Below, piece by piece: positions 1-5,841 of a DNA stretch of 10,655 bases. The DNA is from an archaeon. GTDB taxonomy: Archaea > Iainarchaeota > Iainarchaeia > Iainarchaeales > GCA-2688035. The notes beneath the pieces were generated by a model. That model saw nothing but the letters and a program-made list of their open reading frames with translations, was not told the origin of the DNA and searched no databases. The stretch's first letter is position 1. Each line of letters starts with the position of its first letter. Location: positions 1 to 10,655 of the forward strand of contig JAUWWX010000017.1 of NCBI GenBank assembly GCA_030616665.1, read 5' to 3'. Made by a program: the position numbers and the translations under genes.

Positions 1-660
1 GTCGTCAAACATTACGCAACTCTTTCCCTTGACGTCGCCAATCACATTCATCGCTTCTGCTACGCCTTGCTTTGGCCTTACCTTGTTCACTATCGCAAGC
101 TCTGTTCCCAAAGCCTTTGCAACCTTTGTGCTGGGCTTTGCGCTGCCTGCGTCAGGCGCAACCACAACCAAGTCTGGCAGGTTCTTTTCCTCCACCCAAT
201 CCATCAACTTTATTGTTGCCGTGAGGTTGTCCACCGGCACGTTGAAAAAGCCCTGAATCTGGTCTGAGTGCAGGTCCATGGTAATAACCCTGTCAGCGCC
301 GGCCCTTTCAAGCAGCTCAGCAACTAGCTTTGCCGTTATTGGTTCCCTGGAAGCGGCCTTCTTGTCCTGCCTTGCATAGCCAAAGTAGGGAATTACCGCT
401 GTAACCCTTGCTGCGCTTGCCCTCTTTGCTGCGTCAATCATTATCAAGAGCTGCATCAAATTTTCGCTCACCGGCTTGCTTGTGCTCTGAACCAAAAAGA
501 GGTATGTTCCCCTGATGTTTTCAAGAAACCTGGCGTACTGCTCCCCATCGTTAAAGCGCTTTAGCTCGATTTTGCCCAAACCTGTTTTGAGGTAGGAGGC
601 AATTTCTTTTGCCAAAGGCTGGTTGCTGCCTCCAGCAAAAATCTTCAATTCGCTGTTCAA
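1..660 (-). CDS. prs: Ribose-phosphate pyrophosphokinase (PRPP synthase), N-terminal 220 residues, cut by window edge
   Basis: Makes PRPP from ribose 5-phosphate and ATP, feeding nucleotide, histidine and related biosynthesis in the cytoplasm. Visible family motifs in order: FNDGE (residues 36-40), PYFGYARQDKK (91-101, the ATP-contacting YxRQD element), MDLHSDQIQGFF (128-139), and APDAGSAKPS (168-177, equivalent to the PDxGG region). The frame leaves the window at VMFDD (216-220), just where the ribose-phosphate-binding DDIIDTGGT loop should begin, so roughly the last quarter of the protein is missing. I chose the TTG at 660-658 because a GGTG Shine-Dalgarno (670-667) sits 6 nt upstream and the family pattern (KIFAGGSNQPLA) begins four residues later. 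In-frame GTG 669 and TTG 672 are alternatives. It is divergent from enolase, with about 120 nt of AT-rich shared upstream region. The family assignment is very secure; the exact start is less so. Confidence 0.95.
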   Translation of the reverse strand, partial: MNSELKIFAGGSNQPLAKEIASYLKTGLGKIELKRFNDGEQYARFLENIRGTYLFLVQSTSKPVSENLMQLLIMIDAAKRASAARVTAVIPYFGYARQDKKAASREPITAKLVAELLERAGADRVITMDLHSDQIQGFFNVPVDNLTATIKLMDWVEEKNLPDLVVVAPDAGSAKPSTKVAKALGTELAIVNKVRPKQGVAEAMNVIGDVKGKSCVMFDD

Positions 661-666
661 AAAAAG

Positions 667-670
667 CACC
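667..670 (-). promoter_or_regulatory. Shine-Dalgarno (GGTG) of PRPP synthase
   Basis: Reads GGTG on the minus strand, matching part of the archaeal consensus GGAGGTGAT, with 6 nt to the TTG at 660. It is the main reason for preferring that TTG over upstream in-frame GTG and TTG codons. Confidence 0.5.
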
Positions 671-690
671 AAGAGAATAATAGCTGAAAC

Positions 691-700
691 TATTTTAAAA
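691..700 (-). promoter_or_regulatory. Putative TATA box for PRPP synthase
   Basis: Minus strand reads TTTTAAAATA about 31-40 nt upstream of the TTG start. This places transcription start near 668-672, giving a very short leader that just includes the GGTG site. It is inferred from position and A/T composition only. Confidence 0.4.
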
Positions 701-742
701 GAGTAATTGTTTTATGCCAAATAGCTTTTTAAGGCTTATTTG

Positions 743-753
743 TTTTAATTAAA
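743..753 (+). promoter_or_regulatory. Putative TATA box for enolase
   Basis: TTTAATTAAAT-type stretch centred near 748, about 26 nt before the GAGGT ribosome-binding site. Another A/T run near 724-733 (CTTTTTAAGG) is an alternative that would give a longer leader. It lies in the 121-nt divergent intergenic region shared with the PRPP synthase gene. Confidence 0.35.
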
Positions 754-770
754 TCAACTTGGATTCTACA

Positions 771-775
771 GAGGT
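771..775 (+). promoter_or_regulatory. Shine-Dalgarno (GAGGT) of enolase
   Basis: GAGGT lies 6 nt before ATG 782 and directly abuts an in-frame TTG at 776. The spacing favours ATG 782 as the start codon. Confidence 0.55.
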
Positions 776-781
776 TTGAAA

Positions 782-2053
782 ATGAAAGAAACCCTTAAGT
801 CTGTTAAGGCAAGGGAAATCCTGAGCAGTGGCTCAACGCCGTCCATAGAAGCGAGGGTAACCCTCGAAAGTGGAGCAAGAGGCGTTTTTTCTGTTCCCTA
901 TGGGGCATCAGCCGGTGTTCACGAAGCTTTTATACTACTTGACAATGATAAAAAGAGATTCCTTGGAAAGGGAATGCTTAAAGCAGTAGAGAACATAAAC
1001 AACAAAATCGCCCCAACCCTAATTGGAATGTCTGCATTTAAGCAAAAGGAAATAGACCAAAAAATGATTGAGTTGGACGGTAGCGAAAACAAGAAAAAGT
1101 TGGGGGCAAATGCAATTCTCGCTGTTTCTGTTGCTGTTGCAAGGGCAGCTGCAAATGAAAAGAAAATGCCCTTGTATGAATATATAAGGGAAGCATTCAA
1201 TTTGCAAATTGAGGACTACAGGCTTCCAAACCCGATGATGGTCATGATTGAGGGCGGAAAGCACGCAGACCAGTCAACAGACTTCCAGGAATACTCGGTT
1301 TCGCCAATCGGAAACAAGAGCGCAAAAGAAAACGTGAGGTGCGGCATTGAAATATACCTTACCCTAAAAAAGGTTCTGAAGGAAAAGGGCTTTTCTGTAA
1401 ACGTTGGAAATGAAGGCGCGTTTGCACCCAATGGCCTTGAAAGCAATGAGGCCCCGATTTCGCTTATAATTGAGGCAATTGAGAAAGCCGGTTACAAAGC
1501 AGGGGAAGAGGTTGGCATTAGCTTGGATCCTGCAGTCTCAGAAATATTTGAGAATGGCAAATACCAATTAAAAAAAGAGGGAAAAAGCCTTTCCTCTGCG
1601 CAGCTAATTGAGCTCTTCAATGAATGGATAGCAAAATACCCAATAATTACTTTGGAAGATGGACTGCATGAGGACGATTGGGATAATTGGCCAAAGCTTA
1701 ATGCAGCCCTCGGCGAAAAAGTAGCCATTATTACGGATGACCTCACGGTGACAAATCTTAAGAGGTTAAAGAAGGCTATTGAGACAAAGTGCGGTAATGC
1801 AATCCTGATAAAGCTGAACCAGATTGGGACATTGACTGAAACAATTGAGACCTGCATGCTTGCAAGGGAAAACAATTGGATGACCGTAATTTCCCACAGG
1901 GGTGGCGGTGAAACTAACGACACATCAATGGTTGATTTGGCTGTTGCAGTAAACAGCGGCTTCATAAAAGTAGGGCCTTCAAGAGGCGAAAGGGTCTGCA
2001 AGTACAACAGGTTGATGGAAATAGAGGAAGAAATTGGGGTGAAAAGGTTATAG
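782..2053 (+). CDS. eno: Enolase (phosphopyruvate hydratase), divergent
   Basis: Enolases interconvert 2-phosphoglycerate and phosphoenolpyruvate in glycolysis/gluconeogenesis, with two Mg ions. The 423-residue length is near the family norm. Conserved elements: GAS loop (Ser43), GGKHA (His161), FQE (Glu170), NEG (Glu211), metal ligands Asp249 (SLDP), Glu292 (LEDG) and Asp319 (TDDLTVTN), catalytic Lys344 (IKLNQIGTLTET), SHR (His372-Arg373) and Lys396 (IKVG). All main catalytic and metal residues are therefore present. Unusual features: the near-invariant DSRGNPT element is SSGSTPS (15-21), GASTG is GASAG, GDEGG is GNEGA (209-213), SHRSGETEDT has one extra residue (SHRGGGETNDT), and the segment after Lys396 is one residue shorter than usual. 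The protein ends right after the EEEIG helix without the common AG...F tail. ATG 782 is chosen because GAGGT lies 6 nt upstream. Enolase superfamily membership is certain; standard glycolytic activity is inferred. Confidence 0.92.
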   Translation: MKETLKSVKAREILSSGSTPSIEARVTLESGARGVFSVPYGASAGVHEAFILLDNDKKRFLGKGMLKAVENINNKIAPTLIGMSAFKQKEIDQKMIELDGSENKKKLGANAILAVSVAVARAAANEKKMPLYEYIREAFNLQIEDYRLPNPMMVMIEGGKHADQSTDFQEYSVSPIGNKSAKENVRCGIEIYLTLKKVLKEKGFSVNVGNEGAFAPNGLESNEAPISLIIEAIEKAGYKAGEEVGISLDPAVSEIFENGKYQLKKEGKSLSSAQLIELFNEWIAKYPIITLEDGLHEDDWDNWPKLNAALGEKVAIITDDLTVTNLKRLKKAIETKCGNAILIKLNQIGTLTETIETCMLARENNWMTVISHRGGGETNDTSMVDLAVAVNSGFIKVGPSRGERVCKYNRLMEIEEEIGVKRL

Positions 2054-2125
2054 GGTAGAGGGAAAGGATTTCAGAAAAGTGTAAAGGAAGTAAAGGTTAA
2101 AAACTCAGAAGGGGTTATTTCTTCC

Positions 2126-3373
2126 ATGCTGGAACTTGATTTGATTATTCTGGCAGGGCTGTTTGTTCTAAGCGCGTTCTTCTCCGGAACAGAAACTGCG
2201 TTAATTTCCGTTGACAAGGTCAGGATAAGGCAGTTGGTGAAAAAAAAGAGGAACAAAAGCGCCAAGCTTGTTGAGGAATTCCGGGCAAGCCCGCAGAAGA
2301 TGCTGACAACCATTCTGATTGGCAACAATTTGGTGAACATTGCCGCCGCGGCAATTGCAACAAATATTGCGCTGCAAGTGTTTGCAAGCTATGCTGTAGG
2401 CATTGCGGTCGGAATAACGACTTTCCTCATACTTGTTTTGGGGGAAATCACCCCCAAAAGCCTTGCAGTCCAGAACAGCGAGGCCATTTCGCTTGTCGTA
2501 ATAAGGCCAATAAAATGGCTCAGCATAATTTTAAGCCCAATCATCTGGTTTTTGAACGGCTTCACAAGGCTTATAATCAGGGTTGTTGGAAAAGCAGAGA
2601 GCGAAACAATGACAGAACAGGACATCAGGACAATGGTCACAATGGGCGCCGAAGTGGGAGCAATCCACGAAAAGGAAAAGCAGATGATTCACAGAATCTT
2701 CAAATTCAACGACATAAGCGTTGAGGACGTGATGACCCCAAGAAGTGAGATAAAGGCAGTGCCGGTAAATAGCACACTTGAAGACGTGAGTGAACTGCTT
2801 GCTGAAACGCCGCACAGCAGACTGCCTGTTTACAAGGAAAGCCTTGACGAGATTGTTGGAATCTTTTACGTGAAGGACGCCTGGGACTACTTGACCGAGG
2901 GGAAAACAAAAACAGGGGTCAAAGACTTGGTAAGAAGCGTCCTGTTTGCCCACCAAACCAAGAAGATTGACAAGCTGCTTGCTGAATTCCAGCAGACAAG
3001 GAACAACATGGCAATAGTTGTAAACGATTATGGCGGAGTTTTGGGAGTAGTCACCCTTGAGGACCTGCTTGAAGAAATTGTTGGCGAAATAGTTGACGAA
3101 AGCGAGCTGCCGATGATAAACGAAACAGAGAAGAACTGCTTTGAGGCAGATGGCAAGGCCTCTCTTAACGAGGTAAACCAGCTGCTTAAAACCAAGTGGA
3201 AGAGCAAGAAATTCGGCACAATAAGCGGTTTTCTGATTGAACAGCTTGACAGGCTGCCAGAGCAAAACGAGGAAATAACTGTTGGAAACTATGTTCTTAA
3301 GGCAGTCAAGGTAAAAGAGCCAAAGATTTTAAGGATAAAGATTTCAAGAAAAACTGCTGCAAAAAAAGCCTAA
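2126..3373 (+). CDS. CNNM/CorC-family membrane protein (DUF21-CBS-CBS-CorC_HlyC), probable Mg2+ transporter or efflux protein
   Basis: 415-residue integral membrane protein with the full CNNM/CorC layout. Hydrophobic helices lie near residues 5-25, 62-85, 90-108 and 128-152. Signature DUF21 motifs are FSGTETALIS (19-28), GNNLVNIA (66-73) and GEITPKSLA (106-114), which line the ion-binding core in characterised relatives. A cytoplasmic CBS pair follows (about 200-255, starting at DVMTPRSEI, and 265-320, with NDYGGVLGVVTLEDLLEEIVG typical of the second CBS). A C-terminal CorC_HlyC domain spans about 335-405, then a basic tail. Relatives move Mg2+ (sometimes with Na+ exchange) and sense ATP-Mg through the CBS domains; older annotation calls them 'hemolysin-like', which is not supported as a function. 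The gene begins 72 nt after enolase on the same strand and may be co-transcribed. No strong Shine-Dalgarno is visible (GGGG at 2111-2114 is weak). Confidence 0.92.
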   Translation: MLELDLIILAGLFVLSAFFSGTETALISVDKVRIRQLVKKKRNKSAKLVEEFRASPQKMLTTILIGNNLVNIAAAAIATNIALQVFASYAVGIAVGITTFLILVLGEITPKSLAVQNSEAISLVVIRPIKWLSIILSPIIWFLNGFTRLIIRVVGKAESETMTEQDIRTMVTMGAEVGAIHEKEKQMIHRIFKFNDISVEDVMTPRSEIKAVPVNSTLEDVSELLAETPHSRLPVYKESLDEIVGIFYVKDAWDYLTEGKTKTGVKDLVRSVLFAHQTKKIDKLLAEFQQTRNNMAIVVNDYGGVLGVVTLEDLLEEIVGEIVDESELPMINETEKNCFEADGKASLNEVNQLLKTKWKSKKFGTISGFLIEQLDRLPEQNEEITVGNYVLKAVKVKEPKILRIKISRKTAAKKA

Positions 3374-3381
3374 AAGAGGCT
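3367..3381. terminator. Short inverted repeat spanning two convergent stop codons
   Basis: AGCCT (3367-3371), a 5-nt AAAAG loop and AGGCT (3377-3381) form a 5-bp stem covering the stops of the CNNM-type gene and of nucS, which converge with a 6-nt gap. A-rich sequence precedes it on the plus strand (T-rich on the minus strand). It could help end the leftward transcript, but the stem is short and archaeal termination usually needs only a T-run, so this is tentative. Confidence 0.25.
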
Positions 3382-4129
3382 AGAAGAAATGGTCAATTGT
3401 CTCCTGCTTCTTTTGCAAACCCTTAATCTTTGCCTTTGGGTTTCCAATCTCAAACTCGAAGTTGAAGAATTCGCAGCCGTTTCTTTGCAGCAGCTCATAG
3501 GCGTTCTTTCCAATGCTGGGAGCAACCAGCAAACCCCTGGCTTCCTTTCCCTTGATTTTCTCAACCTGCTGCATATACCTCTTCAATTGCATTACGGCAT
3601 TGTAGTCAGCCTGCCTTCTCTTCACTTCAACCACAACCAACCTGCCTTTTGAGTCCTCTGCCAGGATGTCTACAACGCCCTTTCTGAAAACCTCTTCTTG
3701 ATTAAGCGGCCTCAGACCTGGCTCCAAAAAGCTGAGGTCCTGCATCAACTGCTTGCTCAGTTCGCGCTCCGAGCCAAACAAGCGCAGGTCTGCCTTCGCC
3801 CCCATTGGATAAGAATGAATTCCCTCCACGCTGTAAAGCGTTACATTGATTGACTCCTTTGGCTTGAGCTTGCGAGCGGACAGGATAAGTGCGCCGTCCT
3901 TCAACTCTGCTGCTATCCTTGCATCCATCATGTAATTGGTTGGCCTCAGCAGCCGGTTCTGGTGGATTGCAAGGCTGTTGTCTCCCTTTATCAGCAAAAG
4001 CCTTTTGCCCCTAGGCAGCTTTGAAGCGGCCCTGCCCCAGTATTCCACATAGCAGTCGCCTACAACCATCAAAAGGTCCTTCCTGCTAATGGCCTCTTTT
4101 ATCTGCCTGTGAGCCTGCCGCAATTCCAT
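3380..4129 (-). CDS. nucS: Endonuclease NucS/EndoMS (mismatch-specific endonuclease) with C-terminal PCNA-binding box
   Basis: NucS/EndoMS is a dimeric PD-(D/E)XK nuclease of archaea and actinobacteria that cuts DNA at mismatches and/or acts on branched or single-stranded DNA, tied to the replication clamp. This protein has the family length (249 residues). It has an N-terminal beta domain (about 1-125) and a C-terminal nuclease domain. Catalytic residues, counted from ATG 4129, are Asp154 (GVVDIL) and Glu168/Lys170 (VVEVKRR), followed by the conserved AVMQLKRYM helix. The last eight residues, QETIDHFF, form a textbook PIP box (QxxIxxFF) at the extreme C-terminus. ATG 4129 is preferred over the in-frame TTG 4132 because the GTGAT Shine-Dalgarno (4137-4133) leaves no room for the TTG. 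It lies 19 nt downstream of mazG and is probably co-transcribed with it. The assignment is very secure. Confidence 0.95.
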   Translation of the reverse strand: MELRQAHRQIKEAISRKDLLMVVGDCYVEYWGRAASKLPRGKRLLLIKGDNSLAIHQNRLLRPTNYMMDARIAAELKDGALILSARKLKPKESINVTLYSVEGIHSYPMGAKADLRLFGSERELSKQLMQDLSFLEPGLRPLNQEEVFRKGVVDILAEDSKGRLVVVEVKRRQADYNAVMQLKRYMQQVEKIKGKEARGLLVAPSIGKNAYELLQRNGCEFFNFEFEIGNPKAKIKGLQKKQETIDHFF

Positions 4130-4132
4130 CAA

Positions 4133-4137
4133 ATCAC
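4133..4137 (-). promoter_or_regulatory. Shine-Dalgarno (GTGAT) of nucS
   Basis: Minus strand reads AAAGTGATTTGATG. GTGAT matches the 3' part of the archaeal GGAGGTGAT consensus and sits 3 nt before ATG 4129 but directly against TTG 4132, so it decides the start. Its position inside the mazG-nucS gap supports translation of nucS from a shared transcript. Confidence 0.45.
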
Positions 4138-4148
4138 TTTCTTGAAAA

Positions 4149-4544
4149 TTACATGTTCTGTGAATTCATCCCCTTTCCTGATTTTTCCTCCTCTTTTATT
4201 TCGTTCCACCTTTTAATGGCTTCAGCACTGTTCGAAACAGTTTCGTTTCCAAAAACCCATGGGCTTCTTCGCTTTAGCTTGGCGTGAGCCTCTTCAATGG
4301 CCTCCCTTATGGTAAAAAGGCCCTTTTCCTCAGCAATGATGCCGATAAAGAGCGCATCCCAAAGCACGTCGCCAAATTCTTCCCGCATGTTTTTAACATC
4401 GTTCCCTTCAACGGCTTCCTTGAGCTCTTGGACCTCGCCCTCAAGCTCCAGCATCTGCTCCGAAATTTCCCTCTTTTTCGCCCAAGGGCATTTTTTTCTC
4501 TTCAAAAGAAGCGATTCAACAAACAGCTTGACTGCTTTCTCCAT
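4149..4544 (-). CDS. MazG-like nucleotide pyrophosphohydrolase
   Basis: 131-residue all-alpha NTP pyrophosphatase of the MazG/dUTPase-2 superfamily. Relatives hydrolyse canonical or damaged (d)NTPs to the monophosphate and pyrophosphate. The Mg-binding signature is visible: ELEGEVQELKEA (ExxE-type helix, about residues 34-45) and EEFGDVLWD (ExxD, about 55-63). A C-terminal helix pair includes KRRSPWVFG. The start is ATG 4544, giving MEKAVKLFVESLL at the N-terminus. The frame stays open upstream to 4742, but that extension is low-complexity and overlaps the divergent small gene on the other strand. No Shine-Dalgarno is seen. A TATA-like CTTTTATTG lies 25-33 nt upstream, fitting a leaderless transcript. 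nucS follows 19 nt downstream, which suggests a joint role in keeping mutagenic nucleotides and mismatches out of DNA (inference). The substrate cannot be read from sequence. Confidence 0.88.
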   Translation of the reverse strand: MEKAVKLFVESLLLKRKKCPWAKKREISEQMLELEGEVQELKEAVEGNDVKNMREEFGDVLWDALFIGIIAEEKGLFTIREAIEEAHAKLKRRSPWVFGNETVSNSAEAIKRWNEIKEEEKSGKGMNSQNM

Positions 4545-4568
4545 AGGAAACGATTTCTGCAGCAAAAA

Positions 4569-4577
4569 CAATAAAAG
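4569..4577 (-). promoter_or_regulatory. Putative TATA box for mazG-nucS
   Basis: Minus strand CTTTTATTG, centred 29 nt upstream of ATG 4544. The same A/T patch is about 41 nt upstream of ATG 4614 on the plus strand, so the 69-nt gap may act as a compact divergent promoter. Confidence 0.35.
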
Positions 4578-4613
4578 AAGATTGAAAGACCTGCAAGCCT
4601 TATTCTTTTTGAC

Positions 4614-4886
4614 ATGGAGCCGAGTGACATCATCCTTGGGCTTTTGATTATTCTCTTGGTCGGCTGGACTGTTATGCTGGCGGTGCAGCAGCAGGGGCTT
4701 TTCTTGGGATTGCAGGCGCTTGAGGCAAAGCAAGTAGCGCAAGGCATTCAGATGTCGCCGGAAAAATGCAGTGCCGTTTCAGGAAAAAGCCTGGCGAAGG
4801 CAACGGAAATAACTGAAAAAGAGTATTTTACAACAGTTGGCTTTGATGCTGACAGGAACCAGGTCTACTTCTGCTTCTACGAGTAA
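4614..4886 (+). CDS. Small single-pass membrane protein, function unknown
   Basis: 90-residue protein that I do not recognise. The N-terminus is short and acidic (MEPSD). It is followed by one strong hydrophobic helix at about residues 6-25 (IILGLLIILLVGWTVMLAV) and a soluble tail of about 65 residues. The tail contains two cysteines (52 and 87) and an aromatic-rich end (VYFCFYE). The helix looks like an uncleaved signal anchor, which would place the tail outside the cell. It starts 69 nt from mazG on the opposite strand and ends 40 nt before the ureohydrolase gene on the same strand. The codon usage resembles the neighbours, and the frame ends exactly in a compact gap, both of which support a real gene. 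There is no clear Shine-Dalgarno. Confidence 0.65.
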   Translation: MEPSDIILGLLIILLVGWTVMLAVQQQGLFLGLQALEAKQVAQGIQMSPEKCSAVSGKSLAKATEITEKEYFTTVGFDADRNQVYFCFYE

Positions 4887-4894
4887 AAAAAGCA

Positions 4895-4902
4895 TTAATA
4901 AA
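4895..4902 (+). promoter_or_regulatory. Putative TATA box for the ureohydrolase gene
   Basis: TTAATAAA centred about 28 nt upstream of ATG 4927. This is the spacing expected for a leaderless archaeal transcript, and it supports ATG 4927 over the upstream in-frame ATG at 4837, which lies inside the preceding gene. Confidence 0.5.
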
Positions 4903-4926
4903 ACTTGCCTAAAAAGAAATGATTAC

Positions 4927-5841
4927 ATGGCCAAGCCAAACCACACCCTTTTCTTCGTGCAGGGAAATCCAAGCTTTGCTCACTGCGATGCCGCTGTTTT
5001 GGGGGTTGCGTTTGACGAAAACACGTGCTATGGGAGAGGGGCAGCTGCAGCGCCTGCCGCGATAATGAGGGCTTCCCACCAGATGGACATTGAAGACCCG
5101 TTAACTGGGAAAACGCTGCAAACGGCAATCCACAACTTTGGGATAAAAAAGCCCAAAGGAGTAAGGGAAATGGTTAAGGCAGTTGAAAAGCCTGCACAAA
5201 AGAGCATTGAAGCCAAAAAGCTGTTCATTCTTTTGGGGGGAGATCACAGCGTTGTGAACGGCCTGTTAAAAGCTGTTCCAAAAGACGCAACTTTTGTCAA
5301 CTTTGATGCCCACCTTGACTTGAGGGAAAAGTGGCAGGGAAAGAAGCAAAGCCATGCAGCCGTTTCAAAGAGAATCTTTGACAAGGGCTTCGGGCAGGTG
5401 TGGATTGGCGTAAGGGACAGGATTAACGAAGAGGAAATGCAGTTTGTAGCAGAGAAAAGCCTTGCCAGGAAGATTTTTTATTGCCCTTCGATGCCAAAAG
5501 CGTTTTACAGGGGCAAGCTATTCTCCAAATGGATGCAAAGGAAAAATGTGCTGTTCAAGGGCATAGGCAAAAAACAGTTGCGGGCTGTCCTCTCAGCAAT
5601 TGAAACAGAAAAGGTTTTTTTGAACATTGACATAGACTGCCTTGACCTAAGGCAGGGCGTTGAAACAGGCGTGCCAACACCATTTGGCTTGACTTTGGAA
5701 GACTTGAATTTGCTGTTGTTTGAGGTTTGCAAAAGAAAGAAAGTGCTTGGCTTGAGCATTGCAGAGCTTGTGCCAGATTCATTTAACAGGGGCCAGACAA
5801 TTGCTGCAATGCTCTGCCACAATGTCCTCTGCTGGGTCTGA
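4927..5841 (+). CDS. Ureohydrolase (agmatinase/arginase superfamily), probable agmatinase
   Basis: 304-residue binuclear Mn enzyme of the ureohydrolase fold. The expected metal ligands are all present: His107 (LGGDHS), Asp127/His129/Asp131 (FDAHLD), and Asp235/Asp237 (NIDIDCLD). Ser142-His143 (SHAAV) and Glu280 (SIAELVPD) match the remaining active-site positions. Archaeal members mostly hydrolyse agmatine to putrescine and urea for polyamine synthesis, so agmatinase is the best guess. Arginase, guanidinobutyrase and formiminoglutamase share the scaffold. Departures from the common pattern are Leu instead of Pro after the DxDxxD segment (DCLDLRQG rather than D-x-LDP), and Ala rather than Gly after the SH pair. 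Because the DxDxxD neighbourhood lines the substrate end of the pocket, the substrate call stays tentative. The start is ATG 4927, with a TATA-like box at leaderless distance. It ends directly against the stop of the converging M24 peptidase gene. Confidence 0.88.
   Translation: MAKPNHTLFFVQGNPSFAHCDAAVLGVAFDENTCYGRGAAAAPAAIMRASHQMDIEDPLTGKTLQTAIHNFGIKKPKGVREMVKAVEKPAQKSIEAKKLFILLGGDHSVVNGLLKAVPKDATFVNFDAHLDLREKWQGKKQSHAAVSKRIFDKGFGQVWIGVRDRINEEEMQFVAEKSLARKIFYCPSMPKAFYRGKLFSKWMQRKNVLFKGIGKKQLRAVLSAIETEKVFLNIDIDCLDLRQGVETGVPTPFGLTLEDLNLLLFEVCKRKKVLGLSIAELVPDSFNRGQTIAAMLCHNVLCWV

Noticed and set aside
2531..3265. 244-codon minus-strand frame opposite the CNNM/CorC gene
   Set aside because: It is a shadow of a gene with unmistakable DUF21/CBS motifs; the antisense translation is Cys/His/Phe-rich noise.
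4545..4742. N-terminal extension of the MazG-like protein back to 4742
   Set aside because: The added 66 residues are low-complexity, overlap the small membrane-protein gene on the other strand, and have no counterpart in MazG domains; ATG 4544 fits the domain start.
4837..4926. Ureohydrolase start at ATG 4837
   Set aside because: It would overlap the preceding gene and add a Ser/Thr/Lys stretch absent from the family; a TATA-like box sits at the right distance from ATG 4927.
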